Below are positions 37,495 to 52,743 of a DNA stretch of 64,000 bases, one piece after another (positions within the stretch are counted from its first letter, which is position 1; every line of letters starts with the position of its first letter). Source of the DNA: Robertmurraya korlensis (lineage in GTDB: Bacteria > Bacillota > Bacilli > Bacillales > Cytobacillaceae); NCBI RefSeq assembly GCF_023715225.1, contig NZ_JAMBNS010000002.1, positions 248,001-312,000 of the forward strand, in the 5' to 3' direction. The position numbers and the translations under genes were made by a program. The notes below the pieces were generated by a model. It did no database searches. It was given only the letters and a program-made list of their open reading frames with translations, and was not told the DNA's origin.

Positions 37495-38370
37495 CTATTC
37501 AATATTTTGAATCTGCTCCTTAATCTTTTCGATCAAGCTTTTTAACTCCACCACTTCGCTAGCTATTTTCGCATCATTTGCCTTTGATCCGATTGTATTT
37601 GTTTCCCTATTCATCTCTTGGACAAGGAAATCAAGCTTTCTACCAACAGGCTCCTGTTCATTTAAGAAGGTTGTAAATTGTACAACATGACTATCGAGTC
37701 TTGTGAGCTCTTCATTGATATCTACTTTATCTGCAAAAATGGCAATTTCAGTCACAATTCTCGCTTCATCCAACTGCAGGTCTACATATTCTTGAATTCT
37801 CTTCTTTAACCGATTCGCGTATTGTAGAGCAACAGTCGGCGCATATTTTCTAAGTGTATGGACAGTCGATTGTATCTTTTCAATATGTGAGCGAATATCC
37901 TGCTGTAATGCCTTCCCTTCCGCTTCACGCATATTTACACAATTTTGAGCAGCATCAAGCAAAGCATCTAACACAAGCTCTTCAATACACTCGGTGTCAG
38001 ATTCTTGCTCTTCAATACTAAATATCTCGTCTCGATTAAGTATATCCTTGATGGAAACTCCCTCATTAATTTGAAAGCGTTTCTGAATTTCTTTTATGTA
38101 CTGAAGATAGTCCTCTAAGAGACTCCAATCGACTAAGAGTTTTCGATTTGTTAGTCCTTCACCTTCTATGGTGATGAAGACCTCAATTCTTCCTCTTTTT
38201 ATGTATTCATTAAGCGTCTTTTTTAGCTTATCCTCGAGGTTAGAAAGACTTCTAGGTATTCGGAAGTGATATTCGGCAAATCGGTGATTCACCGTTTTAA
38301 CCTCAACAGTTACCTTGATATGTTCATTGCTGCGGATGCTTCTACCAAAGCCTGTCATGCTTTTTATCAA
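37495..38370 (-). CDS. yloC: YicC/YloC family endoribonuclease
   Basis: The YicC family includes E. coli YicC, reported as an endoribonuclease involved in small RNA turnover; the Bacillus protein has also been described as a nuclease. The 291-residue protein begins IKSMTGFGRS and has the conserved EVKTVNHRFAEYHFRIPR and the C-terminal KLDFLVQEMNRETNTIGSKAND. The start is taken as TTG at 38370, which follows GGGGTG and gives the family N-terminus; a GTG three codons upstream or the internal ATG at 38358 are alternatives. Confidence 0.88.
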   Translation of the reverse strand: MIKSMTGFGRSIRSNEHIKVTVEVKTVNHRFAEYHFRIPRSLSNLEDKLKKTLNEYIKRGRIEVFITIEGEGLTNRKLLVDWSLLEDYLQYIKEIQKRFQINEGVSIKDILNRDEIFSIEEQESDTECIEELVLDALLDAAQNCVNMREAEGKALQQDIRSHIEKIQSTVHTLRKYAPTVALQYANRLKKRIQEYVDLQLDEARIVTEIAIFADKVDINEELTRLDSHVVQFTTFLNEQEPVGRKLDFLVQEMNRETNTIGSKANDAKIASEVVELKSLIEKIKEQIQNIE

Positions 38371-38401
38371 AGCCAACACCCCATAACTTTCCTGAGTATA
38401 G

Positions 38402-38432
38402 AAAAAGGTAATAGAGCTTTCTCTATCACCTT
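38402..38432 (-). terminator. Terminator after yloB
   Basis: AAGGTGATAGAG pairs with CTCTATTACCTT around AAAG (one G-U pair), followed on the minus strand by TTTCT. It separates yloB from the yloC-remA-gmk-rpoZ unit. Confidence 0.8.
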
Positions 38433-38449
38433 TTGGATTATAACATACT

Positions 38450-41128
38450 TTATTTATTTTTACTTGCCAAAAATGAACCTGCTAGTAAAAAAGTTGGGAT
38501 GGACGCAAAACCAATGACTAATAACCAATCACGAAGAGCCAGTGGTACGGTATGGAAGATTGGTTGTAGTGGCGGATAATACATTACTACTAGCATTAAA
38601 GCTAATGAAGAAATAACCGCCCATACAAGATACATATTTCCGAATGGATTTCTTGAGAAAACGGATTTTTCACTACGACAATCGAATACATGAATTAGCT
38701 GAGCTAAAACAAGAGTAGCGAAAGCAACAGTTTGTGCATGAATTAAATCATTAGGATTTTCATTATACGAAATGATAAACGCAAGTAAAGTGGAAGTACC
38801 AATTAAAAAGCCTCGTGAGATAACCTTCCAGCCTAACCCTCTTGCAAAAACTCCTTCTTTAGGACTCCGCGGACCACGCTTCATCACGTTTTCCTCTGGC
38901 TGATCAAGACCTAATGCCATTGCTGGCAACCCATCCGTTACAAGATTGACCCAAAGAATTTGAATTGGCACTAGAGGAAGTGGGAGTGCAAGCAGCATAG
39001 CGAATAGCATCACTAATATTTCACCAACATTGGAAGCTAGTAAATAACGAATGAATTTACGGATGTTCTCGTAAATATTCCTTCCTTCTTTAATCGCTGC
39101 TTTAATTGTTGCAAAATTATCATCGAGAAGAACTAATGCAGATGCTTCTTTCGCTACATCGGTACCGGTAATTCCCATTGCTACACCAATATCTGCTGCT
39201 TTAATAGCCGGCGCATCATTGACTCCATCACCAGTCATCGCAACGATATGTCCCCTGCTTTGTAATGCTTTTACAATCTTTAACTTATGCTCTGGAGAAA
39301 CACGTGCGAATACTGAAACGTCATCCACAACTTCTTCAAGCTCTTCTACTGACATCTCATTCAGTGCATTACCATCTAGCACCTTACTTTTTGGTGTTAG
39401 TATACCTAGTTGTTTGGCAATCGCCTTCGCTGTAATGATATGATCTCCTGTGATCATGACGGTCTTAATTCCTGCTTCTTTACATTCTTTAACTGCATGC
39501 CTCACTTCTGGTCGTGGCGGATCAATCATCCCTTGTAACCCGATAAAAGTGAGATCTTTTTCTGCTTCTCTTTCATCAAGGATAAGCGTTCCAGGTGACA
39601 CCTCTCGGTAAGCTATCGCGATCGTACGTAATGCTTGAGATGCTAACCCTTCAATAGCATCCTTTACTTTTCCCTCCATGTCCCGAGACATAAACTGTCG
39701 ACGATTTTCCCATAGGATTGATTCACTTTTTGAAATTAAGACGTCTGGTGCACCCTTTGTGACAATAAATTGTCTTCCGTTCGTATCCTTCACAACAACA
39801 CTCATCATTTTCCGGGCTGAATCAAATGGGAATTCTTTTACTAACTCATACTGCTTTTGAAGTTGGTCTCTTGTAAAACCTGCTTTTAGTGCTGATACGA
39901 GAAGTGCACCTTCTGTAGGATCCCCGTCAATTACATACTCGCTGCCTTTTTGAGAGATTTCTGAATGGTTACAGAGCATACCAAACATCAGCATTTGCTG
40001 AAGTGCTTTTTCTTCTTTTATGGAAACCTTATGATCTCCCCGATAGAATTCACCTCTTGGCTCATAACCAACTCCACCAACTTGAGAAACCTCTCCCCCG
40101 CTCCATAAATGAGTAACGGTCATTTTATTCTGTGTCATCGTTCCTGTTTTATCAGAGCAAATAACAGAAGCACATCCTAATGTTTCAACAGCAGGAAGCT
40201 TACGAACAATAGCTTTTTGCTTAATCATTCGTTGAACACCAAGTGATAAAGCAACTGTGACAATTGCAGGTAGACCCTCAGGAATTGCGGCAACCGCTAA
40301 CGATACCCCAGCTAAAAACATGGTATATAAATCGTGCCCGCCAAATACCCCTGCAATGACAACTAATACCGTTAAAAGAAGAGCCGCCGTGATTAAAATT
40401 TTTCCTAATTGCTCCAATCTTCTTTGAAGAGGTGTTTCCATCGTTTCCGCATTTTGCAGCAGGTCAGCAATTTGGCCCATCGCTGTTTTCATTCCGGTTC
40501 CAACAACAACTCCAACACCGCTTCCCCTCGTGATCATTGTTCCCATAAAGGCCATGTTTTGCATATCGCCAAGACCAAGATTTTCTTCTTGTAGTCTTTC
40601 ATCTGTCTTTTGTACAGGTAACGATTCCCCCGTTAATGCTGATTCCTCAATTTCCAAACTATTGGTTTCTATTAATCTCACATCTGCCCCAATACGGTCA
40701 CCACTTGAAAAACGTAAAATATCTCCTGGTACAACCTCTCTTGAAGCAATTTTGATCCAGTTTCCATCTCTTAAGACATATACTTGTGGCGCTGATAGCT
40801 CCTTTAGTGCCTGTAGGGAACGTTCGGCTTTACGCTCTTGGAAAAAACCTAAAAATCCATTGATAATGACAATCGCGATGATAGCAATCGCATCTATATA
40901 CTCACCTAACAGTCCCGAAATCAACGTCGCTGCTAATAAAACAAGAACCATGAAGTCTTTGAATTGACTAAAGAATAAGATTAAAGCGGACTGCTTTTCT
41001 CCTTCTTCTAGCTCGTTGAATCCATGTTGTTCTATACGTTTTACTGCATCAGCCTCAGATAAACCGACCATGTAATCAGTATTTAAGGCTTTTTCTACTT
41101 CCTTTTTTTCCATCCCATGGAATCTCAT
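38450..41128 (-). CDS. yloB: P-type calcium-transporting ATPase (YloB, SERCA-like)
   Basis: The B. subtilis homologue YloB is a SERCA-type calcium ATPase phosphorylated during spore formation. The 892-residue protein has the family order: cation-transporter N-terminus, membrane helices 1-2, actuator domain with ALTGES, helices 3-4 with the ion-binding AAIPEGLPAIVT, phosphorylation site CSDKTGTMTQNK, nucleotide domain (KGAPDVL), the hinge MTGDGVNDAPAIK, and six C-terminal helices. The ATG of MRFHGMEKK is chosen by family N-terminus; GGAGGAAGGG lies upstream. It is divergent from rqcH. Confidence 0.94.
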   Translation of the reverse strand: MRFHGMEKKEVEKALNTDYMVGLSEADAVKRIEQHGFNELEEGEKQSALILFFSQFKDFMVLVLLAATLISGLLGEYIDAIAIIAIVIINGFLGFFQERKAERSLQALKELSAPQVYVLRDGNWIKIASREVVPGDILRFSSGDRIGADVRLIETNSLEIEESALTGESLPVQKTDERLQEENLGLGDMQNMAFMGTMITRGSGVGVVVGTGMKTAMGQIADLLQNAETMETPLQRRLEQLGKILITAALLLTVLVVIAGVFGGHDLYTMFLAGVSLAVAAIPEGLPAIVTVALSLGVQRMIKQKAIVRKLPAVETLGCASVICSDKTGTMTQNKMTVTHLWSGGEVSQVGGVGYEPRGEFYRGDHKVSIKEEKALQQMLMFGMLCNHSEISQKGSEYVIDGDPTEGALLVSALKAGFTRDQLQKQYELVKEFPFDSARKMMSVVVKDTNGRQFIVTKGAPDVLISKSESILWENRRQFMSRDMEGKVKDAIEGLASQALRTIAIAYREVSPGTLILDEREAEKDLTFIGLQGMIDPPRPEVRHAVKECKEAGIKTVMITGDHIITAKAIAKQLGILTPKSKVLDGNALNEMSVEELEEVVDDVSVFARVSPEHKLKIVKALQSRGHIVAMTGDGVNDAPAIKAADIGVAMGITGTDVAKEASALVLLDDNFATIKAAIKEGRNIYENIRKFIRYLLASNVGEILVMLFAMLLALPLPLVPIQILWVNLVTDGLPAMALGLDQPEENVMKRGPRSPKEGVFARGLGWKVISRGFLIGTSTLLAFIISYNENPNDLIHAQTVAFATLVLAQLIHVFDCRSEKSVFSRNPFGNMYLVWAVISSLALMLVVMYYPPLQPIFHTVPLALRDWLLVIGFASIPTFLLAGSFLASKNK

Positions 41129-41212
41129 CCGGCAATCCCTTCCTCCTATTATTTTCAACAGAGTTGTCCCAACTCACTCTAAACTAAGCTTATTCAGCCT
41201 CGTCCTAAAAAA

Positions 41213-41221
41213 TGATATAAT
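41213..41221 (+). promoter_or_regulatory. Extended -10 promoter of rqcH
   Basis: TGATATAAT on the plus strand fits an extended -10 (TGn then a perfect TATAAT). The -35 region TTCAGC at 17 bases is poor, as is common for extended -10 promoters. It lies 62 bases before the rqcH start. Confidence 0.55.
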
Positions 41222-41283
41222 TATTACAAAAGTGGAAGCGACCGCTATTTTGAAATGCAATTTATAGAAAAGGATGTTCTCTT

Positions 41284-42993
41284 ATGTCATTTGACGGACT
41301 GTTTACGCGTGCTATCGCTAAGGAGCTTTCTGAGACTTTACGCGGTGGGCGTATTAATAAAATTCATCAACCATTTAAAAATGAAATCGTGCTAGTTATT
41401 CGTGCAGGTGGAAAGAACCATAAGCTTTTGCTGTCTGTTCATCCGAGTTACGCTCGGGCACAAATAACTAAAGAATCATATGAAAATCCAAATGAGCCTC
41501 CAATGTTTTGCATGTTATTAAGAAAGCATTTAGAAGGATATATATTAGAGGATATTCATCAAGTTGGACTTGAAAGAATGATTGTTTTGGATGTGAAGGG
41601 AAGAAACGAACTCGGAGATCTGTCGAGCAAACAACTCGTTATTGAAATTATGGGACGCCATAGCAATATTGTCTTAATTGATAAGACACGAAACATGATT
41701 TTAGACAGCATCAAGCATGTCTCTTATGCTCTTAACAGCCATCGTGCGATTCTACCTGGTCAGGAGTACAAGCTTCCTCCTGCTCAAAACAAATATAATC
41801 CTCTAGAGGCATCAGAGGAGGACGTGTTAAAGAGAGTGGACTTTAATGCAGGTAAAATGGATAAGCAACTGGTTGAGCAATTTGCTGGTTTATCTCCTTT
41901 ATTAGCAAGACAAATCATCCATGAAGCAGGCATTGTTAACCGAAATACCTTACCCAAAGCTTTTATTAATCGCATGGAAAAAATTGAAACGCATCAATAT
42001 GAGCCATCGATAATGAATGCCAATGGAAAAGAAATGTTTTATCTATTCCCAATGACTCATACATCAGGTGAAATTCAATCATTTTCGAATATTAGCGAAA
42101 TGCTCGACCGTTATTATTTTGGGAAAGCCGAAAGAGACCGTGTGAAGCAGCAAGGAAATGACCTGGAACGGTTGATTATTAATGAACGAGATAAAAATAA
42201 GAAGAAAATCGATAAGCTTCAAAAAACATTGGTAGATGCACAAAATGCAGAAGAATATCAATTATTTGGGGAGTTATTAACGGCCAATCTCTATTCCGTT
42301 GAAAAAGGTATGACATCCATCGAAGTGATTAATTATTATGACGAGAATGCTGGAATGGTTACTATACCACTCGATCCTCAGAAGTCACCGTCAGACAATG
42401 CGCAGCGATACTTTACAAAGTATCAAAAAGCAAAAACGGCACGTAGGATTGTTCAAGAACAAATTGAAAAAGCAAACGAAGAAGTGCTGTATTTTGAGAC
42501 ATTGATTCAGCAAATGGAGACTGCCTCTATTAAAGATATTGAGGAAATTCGTCAAGAGTTAATTGAAGAAGGATATATTCGTGACCGACATAAAAATAAA
42601 TCAAAAAAACAATTAGTAGTAAAGCCAGTACTTGATCAATACGTATCCTCCGACGGAACAGACATCCTCGTAGGGAAAAACAATAAGCAAAATGATTACT
42701 TAACGAACAAAGTAGCCAGTCGTGACGATGTATGGCTTCATACTAAGGATATTCCTGGATCACATGTTGTCATTCGAAGCAAAGATCCAAGTGATACGAC
42801 CATTCTAGAGGCAGCCAATATCGCTTCCTATTTTAGTAAAGCACGAAGCTCGAGCTCCGTTCCCGTTGACTTCACACAAGTAAGACATGTAAAGAAACCA
42901 AACGGAGCAAAACCAGGCTTCGTCATATATGACAACCAACAAACGGTATACGTCACACCTGACGAAAACCTTATTATCCAGTTAAAAAAATAA
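41284..42993 (+). CDS. rqcH: Ribosome quality control protein RqcH (NFACT family)
   Basis: RqcH binds stalled 50S subunits carrying peptidyl-tRNA and adds C-terminal alanine tails that mark the peptide for degradation. The 569-residue protein has NFACT-N (from MSFDGLFTRAI), a helix-hairpin-helix region around LSPLLARQIIHEAG, a central coiled coil (about 285-440) and a C-terminal NFACT-R domain with VGKNNKQNDYLTNK and VWLHTKDIPGSHVVI. The conserved acid-arginine pair is E97-R98 rather than D97-R98. B. subtilis has a cysH sulfate-assimilation operon near here; none is seen in this window. It is convergent with pyrE. Confidence 0.95.
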   Translation: MSFDGLFTRAIAKELSETLRGGRINKIHQPFKNEIVLVIRAGGKNHKLLLSVHPSYARAQITKESYENPNEPPMFCMLLRKHLEGYILEDIHQVGLERMIVLDVKGRNELGDLSSKQLVIEIMGRHSNIVLIDKTRNMILDSIKHVSYALNSHRAILPGQEYKLPPAQNKYNPLEASEEDVLKRVDFNAGKMDKQLVEQFAGLSPLLARQIIHEAGIVNRNTLPKAFINRMEKIETHQYEPSIMNANGKEMFYLFPMTHTSGEIQSFSNISEMLDRYYFGKAERDRVKQQGNDLERLIINERDKNKKKIDKLQKTLVDAQNAEEYQLFGELLTANLYSVEKGMTSIEVINYYDENAGMVTIPLDPQKSPSDNAQRYFTKYQKAKTARRIVQEQIEKANEEVLYFETLIQQMETASIKDIEEIRQELIEEGYIRDRHKNKSKKQLVVKPVLDQYVSSDGTDILVGKNNKQNDYLTNKVASRDDVWLHTKDIPGSHVVIRSKDPSDTTILEAANIASYFSKARSSSSVPVDFTQVRHVKKPNGAKPGFVIYDNQQTVYVTPDENLIIQLKK

Positions 42994-43062
42994 AAAAGGG
43001 TGTCAGACACCCCAAATGGACAGATTTGCTGTTTTGTCCGTCTGGGGTGGACACTCTTTTTT
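42994..43062. terminator. Bidirectional terminator between rqcH and pyrE
   Basis: A three-part inverted repeat: AAAAAAGGGTGTC with GGACACTCTTTTTT, ACCCCA with TGGGGT, and TGGACA with TGTCC. It is flanked by A runs and T runs on both sides, so it can stop transcription from rqcH and from the pyr operon. The GGTGTC and GACACC ends resemble an intergenic repeat I recall from Bacillaceae, unverified. Confidence 0.85.
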
Positions 43063-43074
43063 TCTTCATTTATA

Positions 43075-43690
43075 TTAGGCTTTTACTACCGGTTTCCAAG
43101 CTGTAGGGTCTTGGCTCCAGCTACGAAGACTAGCTACTGCATCCTCTTCGATGCTTCCAGCCGCTAATGCCACATCCACTAATGTTGAGAAATCTGTTAG
43201 GGAATATGTTTTAATGCTTGCTTCCTCTAATAGCTTCTTCCCTTTTTCTAGTTCATACGTGAAGATAGAAACGACTCCTAATACTTCACAACCCGCTTCT
43301 CTTAATGCATCAACTGCAGTAATGACGCTTCCACCAGTTGAGATTAAGTCTTCCACTACTACTACTTTTTGTCCTGCAACGACACGGCCTTCAATTTGAT
43401 TTCCTTTGCCATGCCCTTTTGCTGATGAACGAACATAACTCATTGGTAAATTAAGTAGCTCACTTACCCATGCCGCATGAGGAATTCCAGCAGTTGCTGT
43501 TCCAGCTACCATTTCTGCCTCAGGGAAGTTCTTAAGTATAAGTTCTTTTAGTCCAGCTGCAATCTCTCTTCTTGCTTCAGGAAAAGATAAAGTCAGTCTG
43601 TTATCACAATAAATCGGTGATTTAATTCCTGATGTCCAAGTAAATGGATGGTTCGGTTGTAACGATACTGCTCCGATTTCTAAAAGTGTG

Positions 43691-43710
<20 letters not shown>
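43075..43710 (-). CDS. pyrE: Orotate phosphoribosyltransferase
   Basis: PyrE joins orotate to PRPP to make OMP, the fifth step of UMP synthesis. The 211-residue protein has [18 protein letters not shown] for orotate and the PRPP-binding motif [13 protein letters not shown] (about 115-127). It overlaps the end of pyrF by 20 bases and is the last gene of the pyr operon, ahead of a shared terminator. Confidence 0.97.
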
Positions 43711-46107
<2,397 letters not shown>

Positions 46108-46111
<4 letters not shown>

Positions 46112-49100
46112 AGTAGTACTGCCTCCCTGCTGTTTGCGGGACTTTTCTCCATCGCCTCAGCTGAAAAATTCATTGATTCAATTACTCGTAAAATGGCCTC
46201 TGCTGTATCTAATGAAGTTAAGCAAGGAACACCGTTTTCAACTGATTCTCTACGAATTCTAAACCCATCACGTTCTGGCTGCTTTCCTTTTGTTAATGTG
46301 TTAATGACAAATTGTGCTTGCCCGTTTCGGATTACATCGACGATATCAGGGTGGCCTCCACCAATCTTCTCAACAACTTTCACTGGAATTCCTTGTTCTT
46401 GGAAGAACTTCGCTGTCCCTTCCGTTGCCATTACACGGAAACCGATTGAGAAGAAACGCTGCGCGATCCCTAAAGCTTCTTGCTTATCTTTGTCAGCAAT
46501 CGTCATAAGAACCGATCCAAATCCTTGAATTTTCATTCCTGAAGCAACTAATCCTTTGTAAAGGGCTTTTTCAAGCGTGTGGTCTTTCCCCATAACCTCA
46601 CCAGTCGACTTCATTTCTGGTCCTAATGTTATATCAACTCGTCTTAGCTTAGCAAAAGAGAATACCGGTACTTTAACAAATACACCTTGCTTCTCTTCTA
46701 CCAGTCCTGTCTCATAGCCTTGCTCCTTTAGCGATAATCCAAGAATCGCTTTTGTCGCAAGATTAGCCATTGGTACGTTTGTAATTTTGCTTAAGAATGG
46801 TACCGTACGGCTTGAACGAGGATTTACTTCCAACACATACACTTCTTCTTTTGAAACGACGTATTGAATGTTGAAAAGTCCTATGATTCCTAAACCTTTA
46901 GCCAAACGAATGGTGTAGTCAACAAGCTTGTCTTTTACTGCTTGTGATATGCTTTGTGGCGGGTACACAGCGATTGAGTCACCAGAGTGAACTCCAGCTC
47001 TTTCAATATGCTCCATGATTCCAGGAATGATGACTGTTTCGCCATCGCAAATTGCATCTACTTCTATTTCTTTTCCTGTTAGGTAACGGTCAATTAATAT
47101 CGGATGCTCTGGATTAATCTTTACCGCTTCCTTCATGTATTGCAATAACTCCGCTTCTTGATAAACGATTTGCATCGCTCTACCACCAAGTACATATGAT
47201 GGACGAACCAATACTGGGTAACCAATTGAATTAGCTATCACGGCTGCTTCAGCTGCTGTTCTTGCCGTTTTTCCTAACGGCTGAGGAATTCCTAACTCTT
47301 GCAATGCAGCTTCAAAACGGTCTCGATTTTCTGCACGGTCAAGATCATCCAAGCTCGTTCCTAGAATCTTAACCCCTCTTTCTACAAGCTTAGAAGCTAG
47401 GTTAATCGCTGTTTGTCCACCGAATTGGACAACCACACCAGCTGGCTTTTCTAAATCAATCACATGCATGACATCTTCAATTGTTAAAGGCTCAAAGTAA
47501 AGCTTATCAGAGATACTGAAGTCAGTTGATACTGTTTCAGGATTATTGTTAATGATGATGGCCTCATAGCCTGCCTCTTGAATCGCCCAAACCGCATGAA
47601 CCGTTGAGTAGTCAAATTCGATTCCTTGACCAATTCGAATTGGACCAGAACCAAGTACAATTACACTTTCACGTTCACTTACAATGGATTCATTTTCGTC
47701 TTCATACGTTCCGTAATAGTAAGGTGTTTCCGACTCGAACTCAGCTGCACATGTATCAACCATTTTGTAAACTGGAACAATGCCCTTTTCTACTCTCCAG
47801 TCATATACAGCACGCTCGTTTGTAGACCAAAGCTTGGCAAGAGTACTGTCAGCAAATCCTAGTTCCTTTGCTTCTCTAGTAATTTCCTCGTCAAAAGGAA
47901 GAGCTTGCAACTTTGCTTCGAACTCGACAATTTTAGAAAACTTTGCAAGGAAGAATAGATCAATTTTGCTCCATGCATGGATGGTTTCGATCGTAACGCC
48001 ACGTCTTAACGCTTCACCGATATAGAACAGACGCTCATCTCCAGCTTTACGAATTCGCTTTTCAAGTAACTCATCAGATATTTCATCTGCATCGTTTAGT
48101 GAAAAATGGAATACATTCGCTTCTAGTGAACGAATGGCTTTTAATAAAGATTCTTCAAATGTACGGCCAATCGCCATTACTTCACCGGTAGCCTTCATTT
48201 GTGTACCAAGTGTACGGTTCGCACTTTCGAACTTATCAAACGGCCATCTTGGAATTTTTGATACGATATAATCAAGAGCAGGTTCGAAACTTGCATAGGT
48301 TTTTCCTGTTACAGGGTTCATCATTTCATCAAGCGTTAACCCCACCGCAATTTTTGCAGCAAGCTTAGCAATCGGATATCCTGTCGCTTTTGATGCAAGA
48401 GCAGAGGATCTACTCACACGTGGATTTACTTCAATGATGTAATAATCATAACTGTCAGGATCTAAAGCTAGCTGTACGTTACAGCCACCCTCAATTCCAA
48501 GGGCGCGAATGATCTTTAATGATGTATTTCTAAGCATTTGATACTCACGATCGCTCAGCGTTTGGCTCGGCGCAACAACGATTGAATCTCCTGTATGAAC
48601 ACCGACTGGATCGATGTTTTCCATATTACATACAACGATCGCATTGTCATTCGCGTCTCTCATTACTTCATATTCAATTTCCTTAAAGCCAGCAATGCTT
48701 TTCTCTAATAGACATTGTGTAACCGGGCTATTTTTCAAACCACTTGTTACGGTTTCAACCAATTCCTCTTCGTTATGGCAGATCCCTCCACCCGTGCCGC
48801 CGAGTGTAAACGCTGGACGAACGATGACTGGGTAACCGATTTGTGCAACGAAGTCATATGCTTCTTCAAGTGTATGGATAATTTCACTTTCAGGTACTGG
48901 CTCGCCTAGGTCATTCATTAATGTACGGAATAAATCGCGATCCTCCGCTTGCTCAATGGCTGAAAGCTTTGTACCTAAAATTTCTACATTACATTCCTCA
49001 AGAACTCCAGAGTTAGCTAACTCTACTGCTAGGTTTAATCCTGTTTGTCCTCCAAGTGTTGGGACAAGTGCATCTGGTCGTTCTTTTCGGATGATTGTGC

Positions 49101-49323
49101 TAACGAACTCCAAAGTTAGTGGCTCAATATACACAGCATCTGCCATCGTAGTATCTGTCATGATTGTTGCTGGGTTAGAGTTTACTAAGATAACACGGTA
49201 CCCTTCTTCTTTTAATGCGATACATGCTTGAGTACCTGCATAATCAAATTCTGCTGCTTGCCCAATGACGATGGGACCTGATCCGATAACTAGTATGCTT
49301 TTTATATCTGTACGCTTTGGCAT
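46108..49323 (-). CDS. pyrAB: Carbamoyl-phosphate synthase, pyrimidine-specific large subunit
   Basis: PyrAB (CarB) makes carbamoyl phosphate from bicarbonate, ammonia and two ATP. The 1071-residue protein has the duplicated ATP-grasp halves, each starting with a GSGPIxIGQ motif ([17 protein letters not shown] and [17 protein letters not shown] at about 555), and a C-terminal allosteric domain ([14 protein letters not shown]) where UMP and PRPP act. It overlaps the pyrAA end by 22 bases; AGGAAGGTG precedes the ATG. Confidence 0.98.
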
Positions 49324-50401
49324 TCGATTGCACCTTCCTCTTTTTCTGTCTCAATCAACTGTAAAAACTGTTCGAATAAATAGTTTGCATCCTCTGGTCC
49401 TGGAGATGCTTCCGGATGATACTGGACCGTAAATGCTTTTGCTTCTTTATGCTTTAATCCTTCAACCGTACCGTCATTTAACGCGATATGTGTAACCTCT
49501 AACAAAGTTCCTTGAAGTGATTCTTCTTCAACGGTGTACCCATGGTTTTGTGAAGTAAGAGCCACTTTTCCTGTTGCTAAATCCTTCACCGGGTGGTTCG
49601 AGCCTCTGTGACCAAATTTCAACTTAACCGTGTTCGCTCCACATGCTAGCGCAAACAACTGATGACCTAAACAAATTCCAAACAGTGGAACATGTCCTAT
49701 GATTTGTTGAATCATTTCAATTGCTTCTGGAACATCCTTAGGGTCCCCAGGTCCATTCGATAGCATCACTCCGTCTGGCTTCAAACGTTTAATTTCTTCA
49801 GCGGTTGTGTTATAAGGAACAACAATTACGTCACAATCACGCTTATTTAATTCGCGTAAAATTCCATGCTTCATTCCAAAGTCAACAAGAACAATTCTTC
49901 TTCCTCTACCAGGACTTGCATAAGCAGATTTAGTGGAAACTTGCTTTACTTGATCGTTTCTAAATGGTGCTTTTAATCCTTCAAGCACTTCCTCAACACT
50001 TGCATCAATCGAACAGATCGCACCCTTTAGTGCCCCATATTGTCGAATGATTCTTGTAAGCTTTCTTGTGTCGACACCTGAAATTCCAGGAATATTCTTT
50101 TCTTTTAATAATTCATCTAATGTTTTTTCGTTTCTCCAGTTCGATGCAAAGTCTGCCGCTTCCTTCACAACCATTCCATGAACAGAAGGAGAAATTGATT
50201 CGAAATCATCACGATTTATCCCGTAATTTCCAACAAGCGGATAAGTAAAAGTAACGATTTGTCCACAGTAAGAAGGGTCAGAGAGAATTTCCTGATAACC
50301 AGTCATTCCGGTGTTAAACACGACTTCTCCCATTTTTTCTGTGTCACTTCCAAAAGCTTTTCCGATAAAAACTGTCCCGTTTTCTAGAATTAATTGCCTT
50401 T

Positions 50402-50405
<4 letters not shown>
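49302..50405 (-). CDS. pyrAA: Carbamoyl-phosphate synthase, pyrimidine-specific small subunit
   Basis: PyrAA (CarA) is the glutaminase that feeds ammonia to PyrAB. The 367-residue protein has an N-terminal CarA domain ([19 protein letters not shown]) and a class I glutaminase domain with the nucleophile cysteine in [14 protein letters not shown] and the His-Glu pair in [11 protein letters not shown]. The ATG of [10 protein letters not shown] overlaps the pyrC stop by ATGA; a 20-codon longer frame has no family support. Confidence 0.97.
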
Positions 50406-52740
<2,335 letters not shown>

Positions 52741-52743
52741 TAG

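Noticed and set aside
38436-38450. TGTTATAAT extended -10 just before the yloB terminator, as a promoter for yloC
   Set aside because: A transcript from here would begin at once with the terminator hairpin, no -35 is present, and the sequence is better explained as the AT-rich tail of yloB.
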